DNA from: Ehretia macrophylla
Taxonomy: Eukaryota; Streptophyta; Magnoliopsida; Boraginales; Ehretiaceae
DNA: 64,000 nucleotides
Direction of reading: 5' to 3'
NCBI GenBank assembly: GCA_037974665.1
Contig: CM075775.1
Location: forward strand, 43,420,652-43,484,651
Position numbers and translations under genes: made by a program
The notes under the pieces: generated by a model
What the model was told of the DNA's origin: nothing
Databases searched by the model: none
Seen by the model: only the letters and a program-made list of their open reading frames with translations
In this document: one piece after another, positions 36,963-47,813 of the stretch
How the letters are laid out: the number at the start of each line of letters is the position of its first letter
Numbering within the stretch: the stretch's first letter is position 1

Positions 36963-37829
36963 CTACCTCGGCTGTGAACTCTGCCCAACTGATACAGCCT
37001 GCCCCTGGTACCCTTGACTCTGAGACTGAAACCGTTTACTCGATTGACTGGTCTCGGCTAACACATCGGCCTTCCGTTTCTCATACCTCGAGGCGGCTCG
37101 GACTACTGCAGCATAGTTGGGAAAATCATTTGAAGACAAGTTTAGCATAATATCCCTCCTCAAACCCAGGATGAACCTCTGGATCTTCATGTCATCCAGC
37201 TGAATCAAAGCTGGTGCATAACGGGAAAGCCGGGTAAAAGTAGCCTCGTATTGATCTACCGTCATACTTCCCTGCTTCAAGTTTATGAACTCAGTTTGTT
37301 GCCTCTCGCGGGCAACTACCGATATATACTTGTCTCGAAATTCTCGGACAAAGTCGACCCACGAATGATGACCTCCCTCAGCTCCCCATTTCTCACTGAT
37401 GGTATTCCACCAATCTTCAGCATCACCCTCGAGAAGGAAACTAGCATAAGTAATCTTCCTGTCATCATGGCACTCCAGTATTGATGCCACTCTCTCGAAC
37501 TTCCTTAGCCACATCTCAGCTTTCATATCGTCCGGCTCCCCAAAGAAAGTATAGGCCCCATGATGTATAAACCGATCATACAGATTCCCTCCGGTAGGGC
37601 CACTACCTCCAGCTCTCGCAGCCTGATTACCTCCAACGACCCCTGGCTGACCCTGTTGTGTAACAAACTGGGCGATAGTGTTCATAGCTGTGGCCATCGT
37701 GGCCAAGATCTGTGCAGTGCTCGGTTCTTGAAGCTGCGGTGCATTTTCGGCCACCTCAGCTTCTTGTCCACGAAACCCCTCGGGTTCTCCACCAACATTC
37801 GGATTATCAGCACGACGGCGAGGCCCCAT
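36963..37829 (-). CDS. gag: Tekay-type Gag, capsid part
   Basis: A 288-codon frame starting MGPRRRADN. The retrotransposon gag domain spans about residues 95-210: WLRKFERVASILEC, LLEGDAEDWWNTIS, EFINLKQGSMTVDQYEATF, RFILGLRRDI. The C-terminal part is Gln/Ser-rich and leads to the zinc knuckles in the next open segment. It stops at TAG 36963-36965, and a further in-phase TGA lies at 36924-36926. The related copy at 50940-51000 has CAG and CGA at the corresponding places, so both stops look like C-to-T changes. Without them Gag and Pol would be one polyprotein. This start matches the Met of the plus-strand copy at 50091. Confidence 0.93.
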   Translation of the reverse strand: MGPRRRADNPNVGGEPEGFRGQEAEVAENAPQLQEPSTAQILATMATAMNTIAQFVTQQGQPGVVGGNQAARAGGSGPTGGNLYDRFIHHGAYTFFGEPDDMKAEMWLRKFERVASILECHDDRKITYASFLLEGDAEDWWNTISEKWGAEGGHHSWVDFVREFRDKYISVVARERQQTEFINLKQGSMTVDQYEATFTRLSRYAPALIQLDDMKIQRFILGLRRDIMLNLSSNDFPNYAAVVRAASRYEKRKADVLAETSQSSKRFQSQSQGYQGQAVSVGQSSQPR

Positions 37830-38163
37830 CTCGAATAGCTAGAATGCAAAGTATTATGACAGGTATATATATGTATATATGCAATTTATAAGTAAACACA
37901 TAAAGAAAAGTCCAATTAAATTCACATAAAGTCAAGTACATAGAAGTTCAAATAGATATTCCACATTCTTGAAGTACACATAAATCGCTAGATCATACTT
38001 GACATTCTAGACTCTTGATATTCCATTTCCATGCTAGCATGTTCATTCCTTATTCAAATTTCACTTAGGTCAATCAAAATCAAAGACTCATGTATTCACA
38101 AAGTCACATAACAAATCTCTACCCACAGACCGAGAAATTTAACCCTGCTACATGCAATCTATA

Positions 38164-38175
38164 GCTCTGATACCA
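38164..38175 (-). other. Primer binding site, tRNA-iMet
   Basis: Minus strand TGGTATCAGAGC lies 6 bases after the 5' LTR end. It is the standard plant primer site complementary to initiator tRNA-Met. Confidence 0.92.
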
Positions 38176-38181
38176 CTTAAA

Positions 38182-40681
38182 TGTCACGGCCCGACCCAAC
38201 CCCCAAGCTAAAGGTTAAGTCCGGACCCGACACACGGACAGAGTCTCCCCTGTACCGTGGACATTCCAAAAACCTGTAAACACCTAAAAAAAGTCCCAAC
38301 AATACAATACAAGCTTTTCTCAATTAAACAACAAAGCTATAAGGCCATCCGAGCCTTAAGGTACACAATATCTCCAAAACACACAAGCATGCGAGAACTT
38401 GTTATCAGCATAGTTTTATAATCATAACATTCTAGGAAATCAATAAAACAACTTAAAAGATAATGCATTCTACACTAACCATCCACTCCCAAGCATGCAA
38501 GGAAATAAAGGCAAGAATAAAAGTTATTACAAGACATGGCTTCCAATTCTACACCACAATCTACTATCCTTCAATTTGCACAACAACATATACATAGCCC
38601 TTAGGCCACAAAATAGTACGTAAAGTAATCAGATGAATCTTCCACATAGCAGCAAATTCATTAACCACCTCAAGCTATCAGGCACAACAACTAAGGTAAA
38701 GGCTCAATCTGAACTTCTTCTTCCTCAACTAACTCAACAAGCTGGGGATCACCCTCAGCGTCTCCTGAAACAGATATCGAGGTATGAGCAACCACTGTTG
38801 CCCAGTGAGGGATATAGTCCCGGGGCGTGCAATGCAACATATAATACAATTATACAACAATAACACTTAGACAATTAAAGAAACAATGATAACTTAAATA
38901 ACCACACATTTAAAAGGATACATTTCACACAATCCCCTATATACCAATCTTCACAAGTCTTCAATCATGATCCACATTCCACGAACCACGAGCACGATCA
39001 CGATAAGCCGGCATAGTCCCCAAACACTCTAGTGGGTGTACTCCGGATGTACCCCGAATATCCTATGACCCAACATCCCCTGGCAATCTCCGGACCAAGC
39101 GAATGAGGGAATAGGGCACGGAGTTTGAATATCCACCGGCAAGCCCTCTGCCGCCCAACCGATATTCAACACATCCGCCCCTGACACTATGGTTGCGCAA
39201 CCACTATGCAATGCACTTAACGATTGCAAGTTAATAGCAATAATATAAACATTAACACATATGGGATCAACAAAGTAGGTTGACCTCGATGCAATTAGAA
39301 TAGAACAATTATATAAGCAAATATGCAGTTTTACAAAGAGACATTAGCAAGATAAGTTTAGAATCATACCAAAAGCTCCGAATCAACTTAAAATCACTTA
39401 TAAACACTCAAGAAGTCATGACATGGGTTTAGAAGTGTGATACAACCTAAATTGCACCTAAACCCCTTTGTTTTTTGAACTATTTCTCTTCCAAACCAAG
39501 GTTAATGATTTCATTTTCAAAGGAAACTCTCCCAACCTTCTAACTAACCCTCAAGGTACCCTCTTAACCCACTAACTCATTCAAATGCCCGCAATTACCC
39601 CGAAAGCCCCAAATTCCCTCTTATGGCTTTAAACTACACATACATTGTCCGGGCTTCAAACAAAGGATATCAAGGCATCTATAGCACCTAGGTAGCCTAA
39701 GGATACTAGAATTGAAGCCCGAATCCACCCGGATTCGCATTAACCCCAAAAGCCCCAAGTTAAAGTCGGCTATTTTCCATTTTTAGGCGATTTAAGGGCA
39801 ATGCAAGTGTACGGGGCTATTAGGTTATCTTCACTAGCACCTAAGGCATCTATTAGAAGCATTAAATCAAGCTAATTCGAGCAATTACACAAAACCCTAG
39901 AAAAAAATGTCACTATTCCCCTTAAAAATCAAACTAACGATTCTAACCGTTTAAATTGCGAAACGACGGTTCAAATGTGTTCTCTAGCATTCATATAGAT
40001 GGTATATTAGCATAGATAACAATTACAATAGCATATAATCATATTTTCAACAAATCAAGAAATGAGCAACTATTTAAAAATGCAAAAACAAGTCGTGAAA
40101 TCCCTCACCAATACGCGTAGGAGCACCTAGGAACCTTGCAAACACCCTACACTAGTTGCTCAAGGCTTGGAGTGGCTTGATTTGATGATTTGAAGAAGCA
40201 AAAATCCTCAAGAAGCAAGAGAAGGGCTGTCGGGTTTGGGGCACTGTTCACTGCTGAATTTTTTGTGTTTTTGTGCTAAATGTGCTTATGTTATGTTTTT
40301 AATAGGTAAGCCTTGAGGTGGGTTAAGTTTGGGTGCTTAAGGTGGTTTATTTTAATGCGCGTTGCTACCTCAAAACGAGGCTAATGTGTAAAACATAGGC
40401 TAGCTAATTAAATTTCTAAGTTATGTTACGTAATACTATTCACTCAACTACAAAAATCATTTTCTAAACGAGCCCTCCTAACGCCTTTAGCTCAAATGCA
40501 CATTTTTCCCACTACTTTTACAATTAATATGATTTAATAAAAATGCTAATTAACTAATAGAAGGCAGTTTAAAAACGGAGTGAATAGTAGTCATAAAAGT
40601 CAGTTAGTAAGGCACCGAAATAAATGCGCAAACAAGGGATGCAACAGTAATAAAATGCATGGCTAAATCTCAGGCGTCACA
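38182..40681 (-). repeat. 5' LTR of the Tekay-type element, 2500 bp
   Basis: Partner of 30635-33134. On the + strand it runs from TGTCACGG to GGCGTCACA. Beyond its outer end there is no host DNA but a polypurine tract and pol 3' end of another copy (40682-41023). Confidence 0.9.
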
Positions 40682-41023
40682 TCCTCTCCCCCTTAAACTA
40701 ATTGCGTCCACGCAATTCTTACATGATTCGGCGAATAACTCTGGATACCGTTCCCGCATCTAATCCTCTCTTTCCCATGTCGCATCCTCTACTCTGTGAT
40801 GATCCCACAGAACTTTAACCATCGGAATGCTTTTAGTCCTCAGCTCCTGAACTTTCTGATCAACAATTCGAAGAGGTTTCTCTGTGTAGGTCAAAGTTTC
40901 ACTGATCTCTAGCGGTTCCGGCTCAAGTATGTGAGAGGCATTTGGCTGATACTTCTGAAGCATGGAAACATGGAATACGTCATGAATTCTGCCCAGACTG
41001 GGAGGTAAAGCTGGACAGTAAGC
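40682..41023 (-). pseudogene. 3' end of a second Tekay pol copy (chromodomain)
   Basis: Minus-strand sequence nearly identical to 33135-33480: polypurine tract, chromodomain ([17 protein letters not shown]) and the HDVFHVSML linker. It shares the TAG that ends pol at 33213, so the two copies descend from one element already carrying that stop. Similarity breaks off near 41012-41025 at 'gacagtaagc', where a different LTR begins. Only about 90 codons remain. Confidence 0.88.
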
Positions 41024-43575
41024 TAGACAGTGGACCAATACCATGTCTAAACATACAAACACCTCAAGGCCATCCGAGCCTCGGTTCTCAACAAGTGAAT
41101 ACAACAATTATATATACATTTTCAGTTTAAAAGCTAACCTATCTCTTTTCATCTTTGACAAGAACATTCATGCTAGGCAATTAAACTACACTAACCCATT
41201 ACATAAAATGGACTATCATACCATTCTAACTCTTTTCTTTTGGGCATTACAAACATACATTAAAGTTAAACTATTCTATCTGAATACATAAACTAGCTTT
41301 ACCAAATCACTTCAATAACCTAGGAAACTCATATTACATTCTTTTTTAACATTAAATACAAACAACACATGAAACATACATCTTTGCATCTTTGACAACT
41401 CAAGCCACATAGCACGCAAGACAACTCTTCAAGCATGATCTTTCACATATCCACGAACTTTCCAGCTAACATGGCATTTCCTGAAATGTGGTGGTGAAGA
41501 GTGAATATACTCAACATGTATACTCAATGAGGGCGAGACAGATATCGAGGAGGAGAGAAAGAAGATTGTGCAATACAAATAGGTACAGTTAAGCAACATA
41601 ATCAATAAGGGAACATTCAATGTAAACGACAATACAATGAACAATTAAGAAAGCATTAACATAACCTTTCAAAGCTATACCACACTTTGAAGGCTATGGT
41701 TCACTCGAGCGATCAATGTACCGATCACGATTTCGATGACTTTAACGATGACGCGCCGGCTCACCCACCTTATAACTTCGATTTAGAGTACTCCGGACAT
41801 ACTCTGTCAATTCTATGACCCAAACTCCTTGGGTGGCATCCCAAGCGAGAAAGGGAATAGGACACGGATCTAGAGCAACCAACACTGGCAACCCGAGGCT
41901 ACCCAGAGAGGCCCATCACTCACGCGCCTGACACTTATGCAATGCAATACAAGGTAAATAACGATAATCGAGCAAGGCACTAAAGTGCAAGTCAGTAACA
42001 ACATACGATATTTAAGCACACAATAAGCAATTACAATCAATAAAGTAACAAGAACAACACTAACAAGCATTATCAACAATTGATATGCAAATTCAATTAT
42101 AATCAACTTTAACAAGCATAACAAGCATTATTAAGCATTCTATAGGCTTTATACAATGTAAACACACAAAATCACAAAATGACCCCAACTTTCAAAACGC
42201 TACTACTTTCAAACGAGCCACGAGTTTTGGAAACCGACTTCACCAATCCTCCTAGGTCACCATAAGGCACGTCTAAAGACCCCGAAACCCTACTTTACCC
42301 TAGAATTCACGCAAAGCCCCGATTTCTGTCTCTGCTCATTTGAACTACATCTACCTCAACCGATCACCCAACCAATGTCACAACTACACCAAAAGTGCTT
42401 CCATGACGTACCTCGACAATGCCTTCACGTAAAACGATCAAATGCCAAACTCGACCTAAACGACCCCAACTTTCACTAAGTCATTTTCCTCCATTTTTCC
42501 ATTATCCAATCCGATTAAACCACACATTTAGGCATTCTAGCATATCTAGCACCTTTTCACATCAACAGAACATATAACGGAGCAACTTCATCGAAACGGG
42601 GGTTTACTATTCATAATTTACTATTCAATTATCAATTTAAATTGCAATCTCAATATTCAACCGCAGAAAATGTTAAAAAGCTATAAATACATGTTCTACG
42701 ACTGCTAGGGAACATTCTTTAAGCCTCAAAATGATCAAAATAACATTCTACAGATAAAATTCAAAATTAAAGTTAATACATAAAACATTCAAATGCGCAA
42801 ATAAACGTGAAACCCTCACCTTAGACGCTCATAGATGCTAGGAAAACCTCGTAGGATGCCTCAGAAACCACCCCGTGCAAGCTCACGCGAAGATTTTATG
42901 ATTTGGCTTTAAATCTTTTTTTTCTTTCTCCTTGGTTTCGGCCCTTTCATTTCTGTTTCAACTTTCTTTTTTTTTGTGGTATTCTATGCTTTAAATAAGA
43001 TGGCAACAAGTCAGTTGGTCAAGCCTTGGTCAAAGCTAACCTAAGTTGGTCAAATAAGCTTAATTTTTGTCATTTTAAGGCTAAAACAACTAACATAAAT
43101 CCAATTCCAATTAATAACAACTAAAATACTAAAATTAAAACACTAAACACTAGTTTTCACTATTTTCTGAGGACTAGAAATTATTTCGTAACTATCGCTC
43201 TCGATATGTTATGCACTTTGCGATAATAAAAGAATAACAATTAAATCTCAAAGAATTTAAGAAAATATAATTTTTGGAAAGTAAAATATTTCAAAATTTA
43301 CTCTAGCTCGGAGCTACTTTTCAATTAGTTAAAAACCGAGTATAAAGGTGCAAGAAAAATAAAACTGATTAACATAAATATGAAAGTAGTTGATATTCCG
43401 TTAAAATAATTAACTCAAGTATTATTCTAATTACTTCTAAAAGAAATATGAAAATAATTCTAGAAATGAATGTTTAACTAAAAAATAAAAACAAATTCAA
43501 TACTAACATTTAAGATGACACTTAATTAGATGCAATTAAATGCCATTAAATGCATGCCAGGTTCGGGTTATCACA
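41024..43575 (-). repeat. LTR of a related gypsy family, truncated at one end
   Basis: Minus-strand reading starts TGTGATAACCCGAAC at 43575. Inside, near 41780-41870, is the 'actccggacatact... tatgaccc... gaatagg' pattern shared in reverse with other Tekay LTRs in the window. The end near 41024 lacks the expected ...GTGACA terminus, so it is truncated. There is no coding domain. Open frames at 41429-42124 are not genes. The host frame resumes right after 43575. Confidence 0.65.
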
Positions 43576-43878
43576 GTGACTGAAGAGGACTTGTTCTGTG
43601 ATAAACAAATGACTTCAAAGAAGAACCTCAGGGCAGCAAATCCTAAGAAAAGAGGTGAACCTGAGAAGAGCAGTAAGAGTAAGCGTTCAGGTACGAGTGC
43701 TATGAACTTAAAGGTGAAAGATATTTCCCTAGTTCGAATCACCCTAAATGAAGAGTGGGCGAACAAAATGCAGAACATATCAGAGATGTTGAATTCTAAG
43801 AAAGATGGGGGAGGGGAAAAGTCAAGGCCAAATAACAAAAGACAAATAAGGACAGCCTGTTCCATCATATTTGTCTAA
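43576..43878 (+). pseudogene. 3' half of the open frame split by the Tekay complex
   Basis: The first five bases, gtgac, nearly repeat gtaac at 30630-30634. The phase is the same on both sides, and the frame stays open to a stop at 43878. It is Lys/Asn-rich and hydrophilic, with KKRGEPEKSSKSKRSGTS then ISLVRITLNEEWANKMQNIS. No family is recognised. The upstream bases 43540-43575 of the local open frame belong to the LTR. Confidence 0.45.
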
Positions 43879-44165
43879 GTCTGGAGTTTTGAACTTGTGG
43901 GGGAGTTTCATATCCGGGAAAAAGCATAGGTCAGAGAAATTGGTACTGCCATAAGAGTCTATCCCCTGTAGGCTTTTGACCTTTTCTTCTAAGCTCTCTA
44001 GCTGATTGGCTACCTTCTTTTCTTTGGTTTTTTTCTTCAACTTGTCATCTTGGTTACCTTCTTGGGACTCTGGGACGGTGATGTAAACTGCATTCTGAGT
44101 GGTGACGGGAGGATTGCTGGTGACCTGAGAGGATCCTGGTCCTATTTTGAATCTCTCTATTGGAA
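43822..44165 (-). pseudogene. Tat/Ogre-type gypsy gag relic, N-terminal region
   Basis: Minus-strand reading gives a charged coiled-coil-like segment (NQLESLEEKVKSLQG) followed by LPHKFKTPDLDKYDGTGCP, a highly characteristic phrase of Tat/Ogre-type gypsy Gag. The readable frame extends upstream of the local start to about 44165 and is lost shortly after the phrase, before the main capsid domain. It lies in otherwise mitochondrial-like DNA. Confidence 0.75.
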
Positions 44166-45351
44166 CTTATACAAATATGGATACTGGGTCTATTGAAAAT
44201 ATAAAAGATACTGCTATTCCCACAACTGCCACTCCTCTAACTGGATCGCTGGGAACTGGCATTAGAACTCCATGGGGAGAAGGCTCTGGTTAGAACACAT
44301 TGGCGAGAGAATTTAGAGTTGTACGAGGGATGCGCTGTGCTTGGGGCAGGCACAATGGCTTCAAACCCTAGAGTGACCTGTTCCTTTGTGTTCTGTTAGC
44401 ACCAAGTCCTCTAGGGAATAGTGACCCTATGAATCTGGAATGCGACATGCTATACTGAAGAACCCGACTCCATACTGGGGATTGGTTCTTAGGGATAGGA
44501 ATTATAAGTGGCGAAACAAAGAAAGCACTTTAGAGATACCTTATTGAACTCGTGCCCCATACCCATAGGTCACGAGCTTTACTGTCAGTAGTAGAAGGAG
44601 TACTTAAAGCCATGTCTTTAAAGCAAGGAAGGAAGGATTTTAATTCTTAATTCTAAGGAGGTCTGGTACTAGAGTCTCCCCGTGGGCGCCCCTCGGGGAG
44701 GATAGTTAAAGACGTTCCTGCCTTCTCCAAAAAGGCAGTCACTGTACTTTAAACAGGCCTTAGTACTGTTCAGGCCCCTTATCAAAGGGTCCCTTCACTA
44801 CTTTCAGTACCGATAAGGCATCCTTAAAGTCGATTTTAAATGCCACTTTTACCCCTAAGAACCCCCAGGTGGTGAGGGGAAGCATAAGGAAGCCCTTGGC
44901 AGGGAAGATCCTTCTTTTCTTAACAGAACAACCCGGAAGGGTCAAAAGGCATAGTAGAAAAGGGCTTTTTTTTTTTACCTGCTACCTTACTTCCCCTGGC
45001 TTCGGTTGGCCCTTTTTTTGGGGGTAGTAAAAGTAGACTCTTAGGTTGGTGCTTTAAGTTTAAGTAAGGGAAGTAGGATTCGACTAGCTTGATCTCTTTT
45101 CTTTCTCTTAGCATTCTATTCTTGCGTTTCTATTGTCTCTTAGGATCTTTCTTTCCGTGCATTCTTCCTCTCTGACTTTCCCTTAGGCTTATTAGAGATT
45201 ATGTAGTATTAACAGTATACCTGCAAGAACCTCAACCCCCCGCCCCAAAATGGAAGACTCCGGCTTTTTTGTTAGAGCTTGAAACCTCTTAGCGCAGTTA
45301 ACCCTAGGAGTCTTGCACTTGCTTTGTTGTGCTTTAGAGCTATAAGCCTTC
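44166..45351 (+). other. Mixed or mitochondrial-like non-coding DNA
   Basis: No gene is recognised. The minus frame 44760-44945 contains WGFLGVKVAFKIDF, one of four occurrences of this phrase in the window. 44685-44700 and 45005-45015 are G-rich. Confidence 0.35.
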
Positions 45352-45902
45352 AATCTTAGTCTTATGAAAGCGACTTAAGCTTAAGAATAAGTGCTTTACC
45401 TTCCCGCTATTCCTAAGTCAGAAAGATGAGTCCAAAGTCCAAAGGCCAGGGAAGCAAACCTACTTGTCATCGTTTACTTTAGATTTCAGGAATCTTGATT
45501 TCATAGAGAGTAGATGAAAGGCGCAATGAAAGAACTGAACACCCGTTAAGCGAACAAAGCTACCATGGGTTATTCTATAAGAGAAAGAGATATGCTCAGA
45601 AGCCAGTTGTTAGATTGGAGAAGGCAAATATAGGAGTGACAAAAGAGTCCGAAAGAGGAGTACTTGCTCCCGGCTTTTGCTCTTTTCTTTTTATAAGGGG
45701 AAAGAAAGGAATGGACCTTGAAAAAAAAACAGGAAGTGCCCCGGGAAGGACCTAATTTCCTTTGTGAGTCCTATCATATAATCCAAATTGATGGCCTAAA
45801 TCGCGAGTTTATGAGAAAGTAGCCCATTTCGCTGTCACTTAGGAGAAGTATTAAGTTTTTCCGGCTAGAGTTCGTGACCCAAAGAGCTCTGGGGCCCGAA
45901 GG
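45352..45902 (+). repeat. Dispersed repeat R2, copy 1
   Basis: Matches 63396-63937 in the same orientation over about 545 bases with few differences, such as small indels in the A-run near 45725. It contains no convincing gene: the 68-residue frame open in the other copy is broken here. Confidence 0.88.
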
Positions 45903-47090
45903 AACTATCCTCCCCTCGGAGCTTCTAACTCCCAGGGGAGACCCTCCGTAGCTACGAGTATAAGCAGAAAGGTACTTCCTTTCCTCGCCTTCGGCTTAGA
46001 AAGAGGGAGACTGTATCTGTCAACCCCAGTGACTGCCTTCTAGGGGAAGGCAGGAATGAATCCCCTATCTCATAGAGCTGCTGAGCATGAAGCTCCCCGT
46101 TGCCCAAAAAGCGCAGGGGAGCTGTAATCCGAGGAGTTTTTCGGAGCAGACCAATCTTCCGTACCGCTTCCCTTACTCTCTCCCTATAAAAAGAGCCTGT
46201 GGGAAGCGCGAAGAGCTAGCTAAGCAACTAATCTCATGGCAAAGGTTATACCTCAGAAAGTCAGCGATGCTAAGGTTTCGTATGTGTTATATCCTTTCGA
46301 TCGAGCGACAACTTCTAAGGAAGGCCTTCATTGCCCTTTGAAAAAAGTAAAAAAAGAGCACTAGGGAAATGGAGAGAGAGAAAGTTGCAGAAGTGCTTCT
46401 AGATCTCATGGAATAAGGTAGAATTTATAACAACACTTTCCATCTCTTGCTTTCATAGAAAAAAAGAATTTAGGAGATGAAATCCCAATTACATTACCGC
46501 AGGCCAAAATTCTATCTGAAAGAGCAGTCCATAGAAAAAAAAGTATTCTGAAGCCAAATGCTCTTGGATGGGTAGTTGAATAGGGAGATAAATCCCTTTT
46601 TCTCCTTAATATTGAATGTAATCTATCACTTTGAGGTCATGAGAACCCTGTGATTTGATATAAATTATGGCATGCATGTCTGAGGAGAGTGGCGCGGCCA
46701 AACATCATCCCAGAAGCGAATCAACTTACCATTGCCCAAGTTCTGCCTGAAAGTCTCTCTGTATCAAATAATACCTTTTGTTATGTAGGATATTTAAGAG
46801 GTGGGTTGGTCAATCCATTTTTGCCATTGGAGAGGTACTTAGCAGCCAAATATGAGCACAATGGCTTTTTCTTTTCCTTTGGAAATATCCATAGCCACCT
46901 CATAAGAAGGGCTGACTTGGTTGAAGTCCACCTCATTCGTTAAGGTTTTTGAAAAAATCCAGACCATAAAAAGATTTTCTTTTTTGTATGAGATATAAGT
47001 AAAGATGAACATGATGAGGTCTTATTGCATTACTTTTTTTTTAATTGAAATTCAAACAAATCTATCTCAATCTTGTGGCAATTTCCTCTT
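45903..47090 (+). other. Non-coding or unidentified DNA
   Basis: Two plus-strand open frames (46087-46341 and 46689-46943, 84 codons each) show no motif I recognise. The second begins MARPNIIPEANQLTIAQVLPES. The region becomes AT-rich after about 46400, which suggests a switch from mitochondrial-like to nuclear-like sequence before the RNase H relic. Confidence 0.3.
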
Positions 47091-47094
47091 CAAA

Positions 47095-47310
47095 TCACAT
47101 CAAGATGAACTTTGAAGGAGTAGGGAAGGCTACTTTGGGAATTCGGATTATGGTGGGGTCATAAGAGATGGCAATGGTGCTGTCATGTGGAATTGAACAA
47201 ATCTCCTCTAGGAATCAAAGATGCAACCTTTGTAGAAGCAGAAACTCTCCTGCATGGCCATAGTTTTGTCCAAACTATTGATTCTTTTCAAGTCATCATA
47301 TCAAATTTCA
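47095..47310 (+). pseudogene. Possible LINE-type RNase H relic
   Basis: Reading across frames gives MNFEGVGKATLGNS, GGVIRDGNGAVMWN and LGIKDATFVEAETLLHG. These resemble the plant RVT_3/RNase H-like domain (NFDGA..., GGVIRD..G, EAEALLxGL). At least two frameshifts and a stop are needed, so it is a relic. The Asp of the first motif is Glu here. The assignment rests on pattern memory only. Confidence 0.5.
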
Positions 47311-47324
47311 TTTTTTTCTTTTGG

Positions 47325-47813
47325 CTAAGAAGCCCGTAGGTTGTACGCCAGCCATACGTAGCTTTGAACTGTGATGGCCACAATGCTTAGGCCGATCCCC
47401 AAGACGTTTTTGGTTGAATGTTTACACCTGATCCACAATCTGCACTTCCTACATTCACTCTCAGAAATTGAAAAGGAAAATAGGAATTGAATGGTTAGTT
47501 CAGGTGGATTTCTTCTTGAAAGTGCTATTGAGTTCCCTTGCCCTTGGATGGTAGGCCAGGGAAGAAATGTCATCGGTCAGTCCGAGTGGGAGTCTATTCC
47601 GGTTAAGCAGAAGAAAGGCGAGCAAGACAGCGTTAGTGCATTGATGCCCAGAATTCGCTTCTTGAAGGTAAGGTTGTAGCCTCTTTCAGGTGAGAAGTCC
47701 ACCTTTGTCTCCATCTTCGGTTCCAGTGCCAAGCAAAGGCCAATCGAACTATTCATCTTTCTTTCCATCCCCACGGCCCCGACTAGGAATTGTAAATGAA
47801 CACTTACCTGCAT
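47325..47813 (-). pseudogene. Unidentified 160-codon frame with one in-frame stop
   Basis: Two minus-strand open frames, 47577-47813 and 47325-47573, are in the same phase, separated by a single TGA. The C-terminal part has a Cys/Arg-rich patch (SECRKCRLWIRCKHS) followed by a hydrophobic segment (VLGIGLSIVAITVQSYVWLA) that could be a membrane helix. Just upstream, atgcag/gtaagtg looks like a splice donor, so part could be intron. I do not recognise it. Confidence 0.3.
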
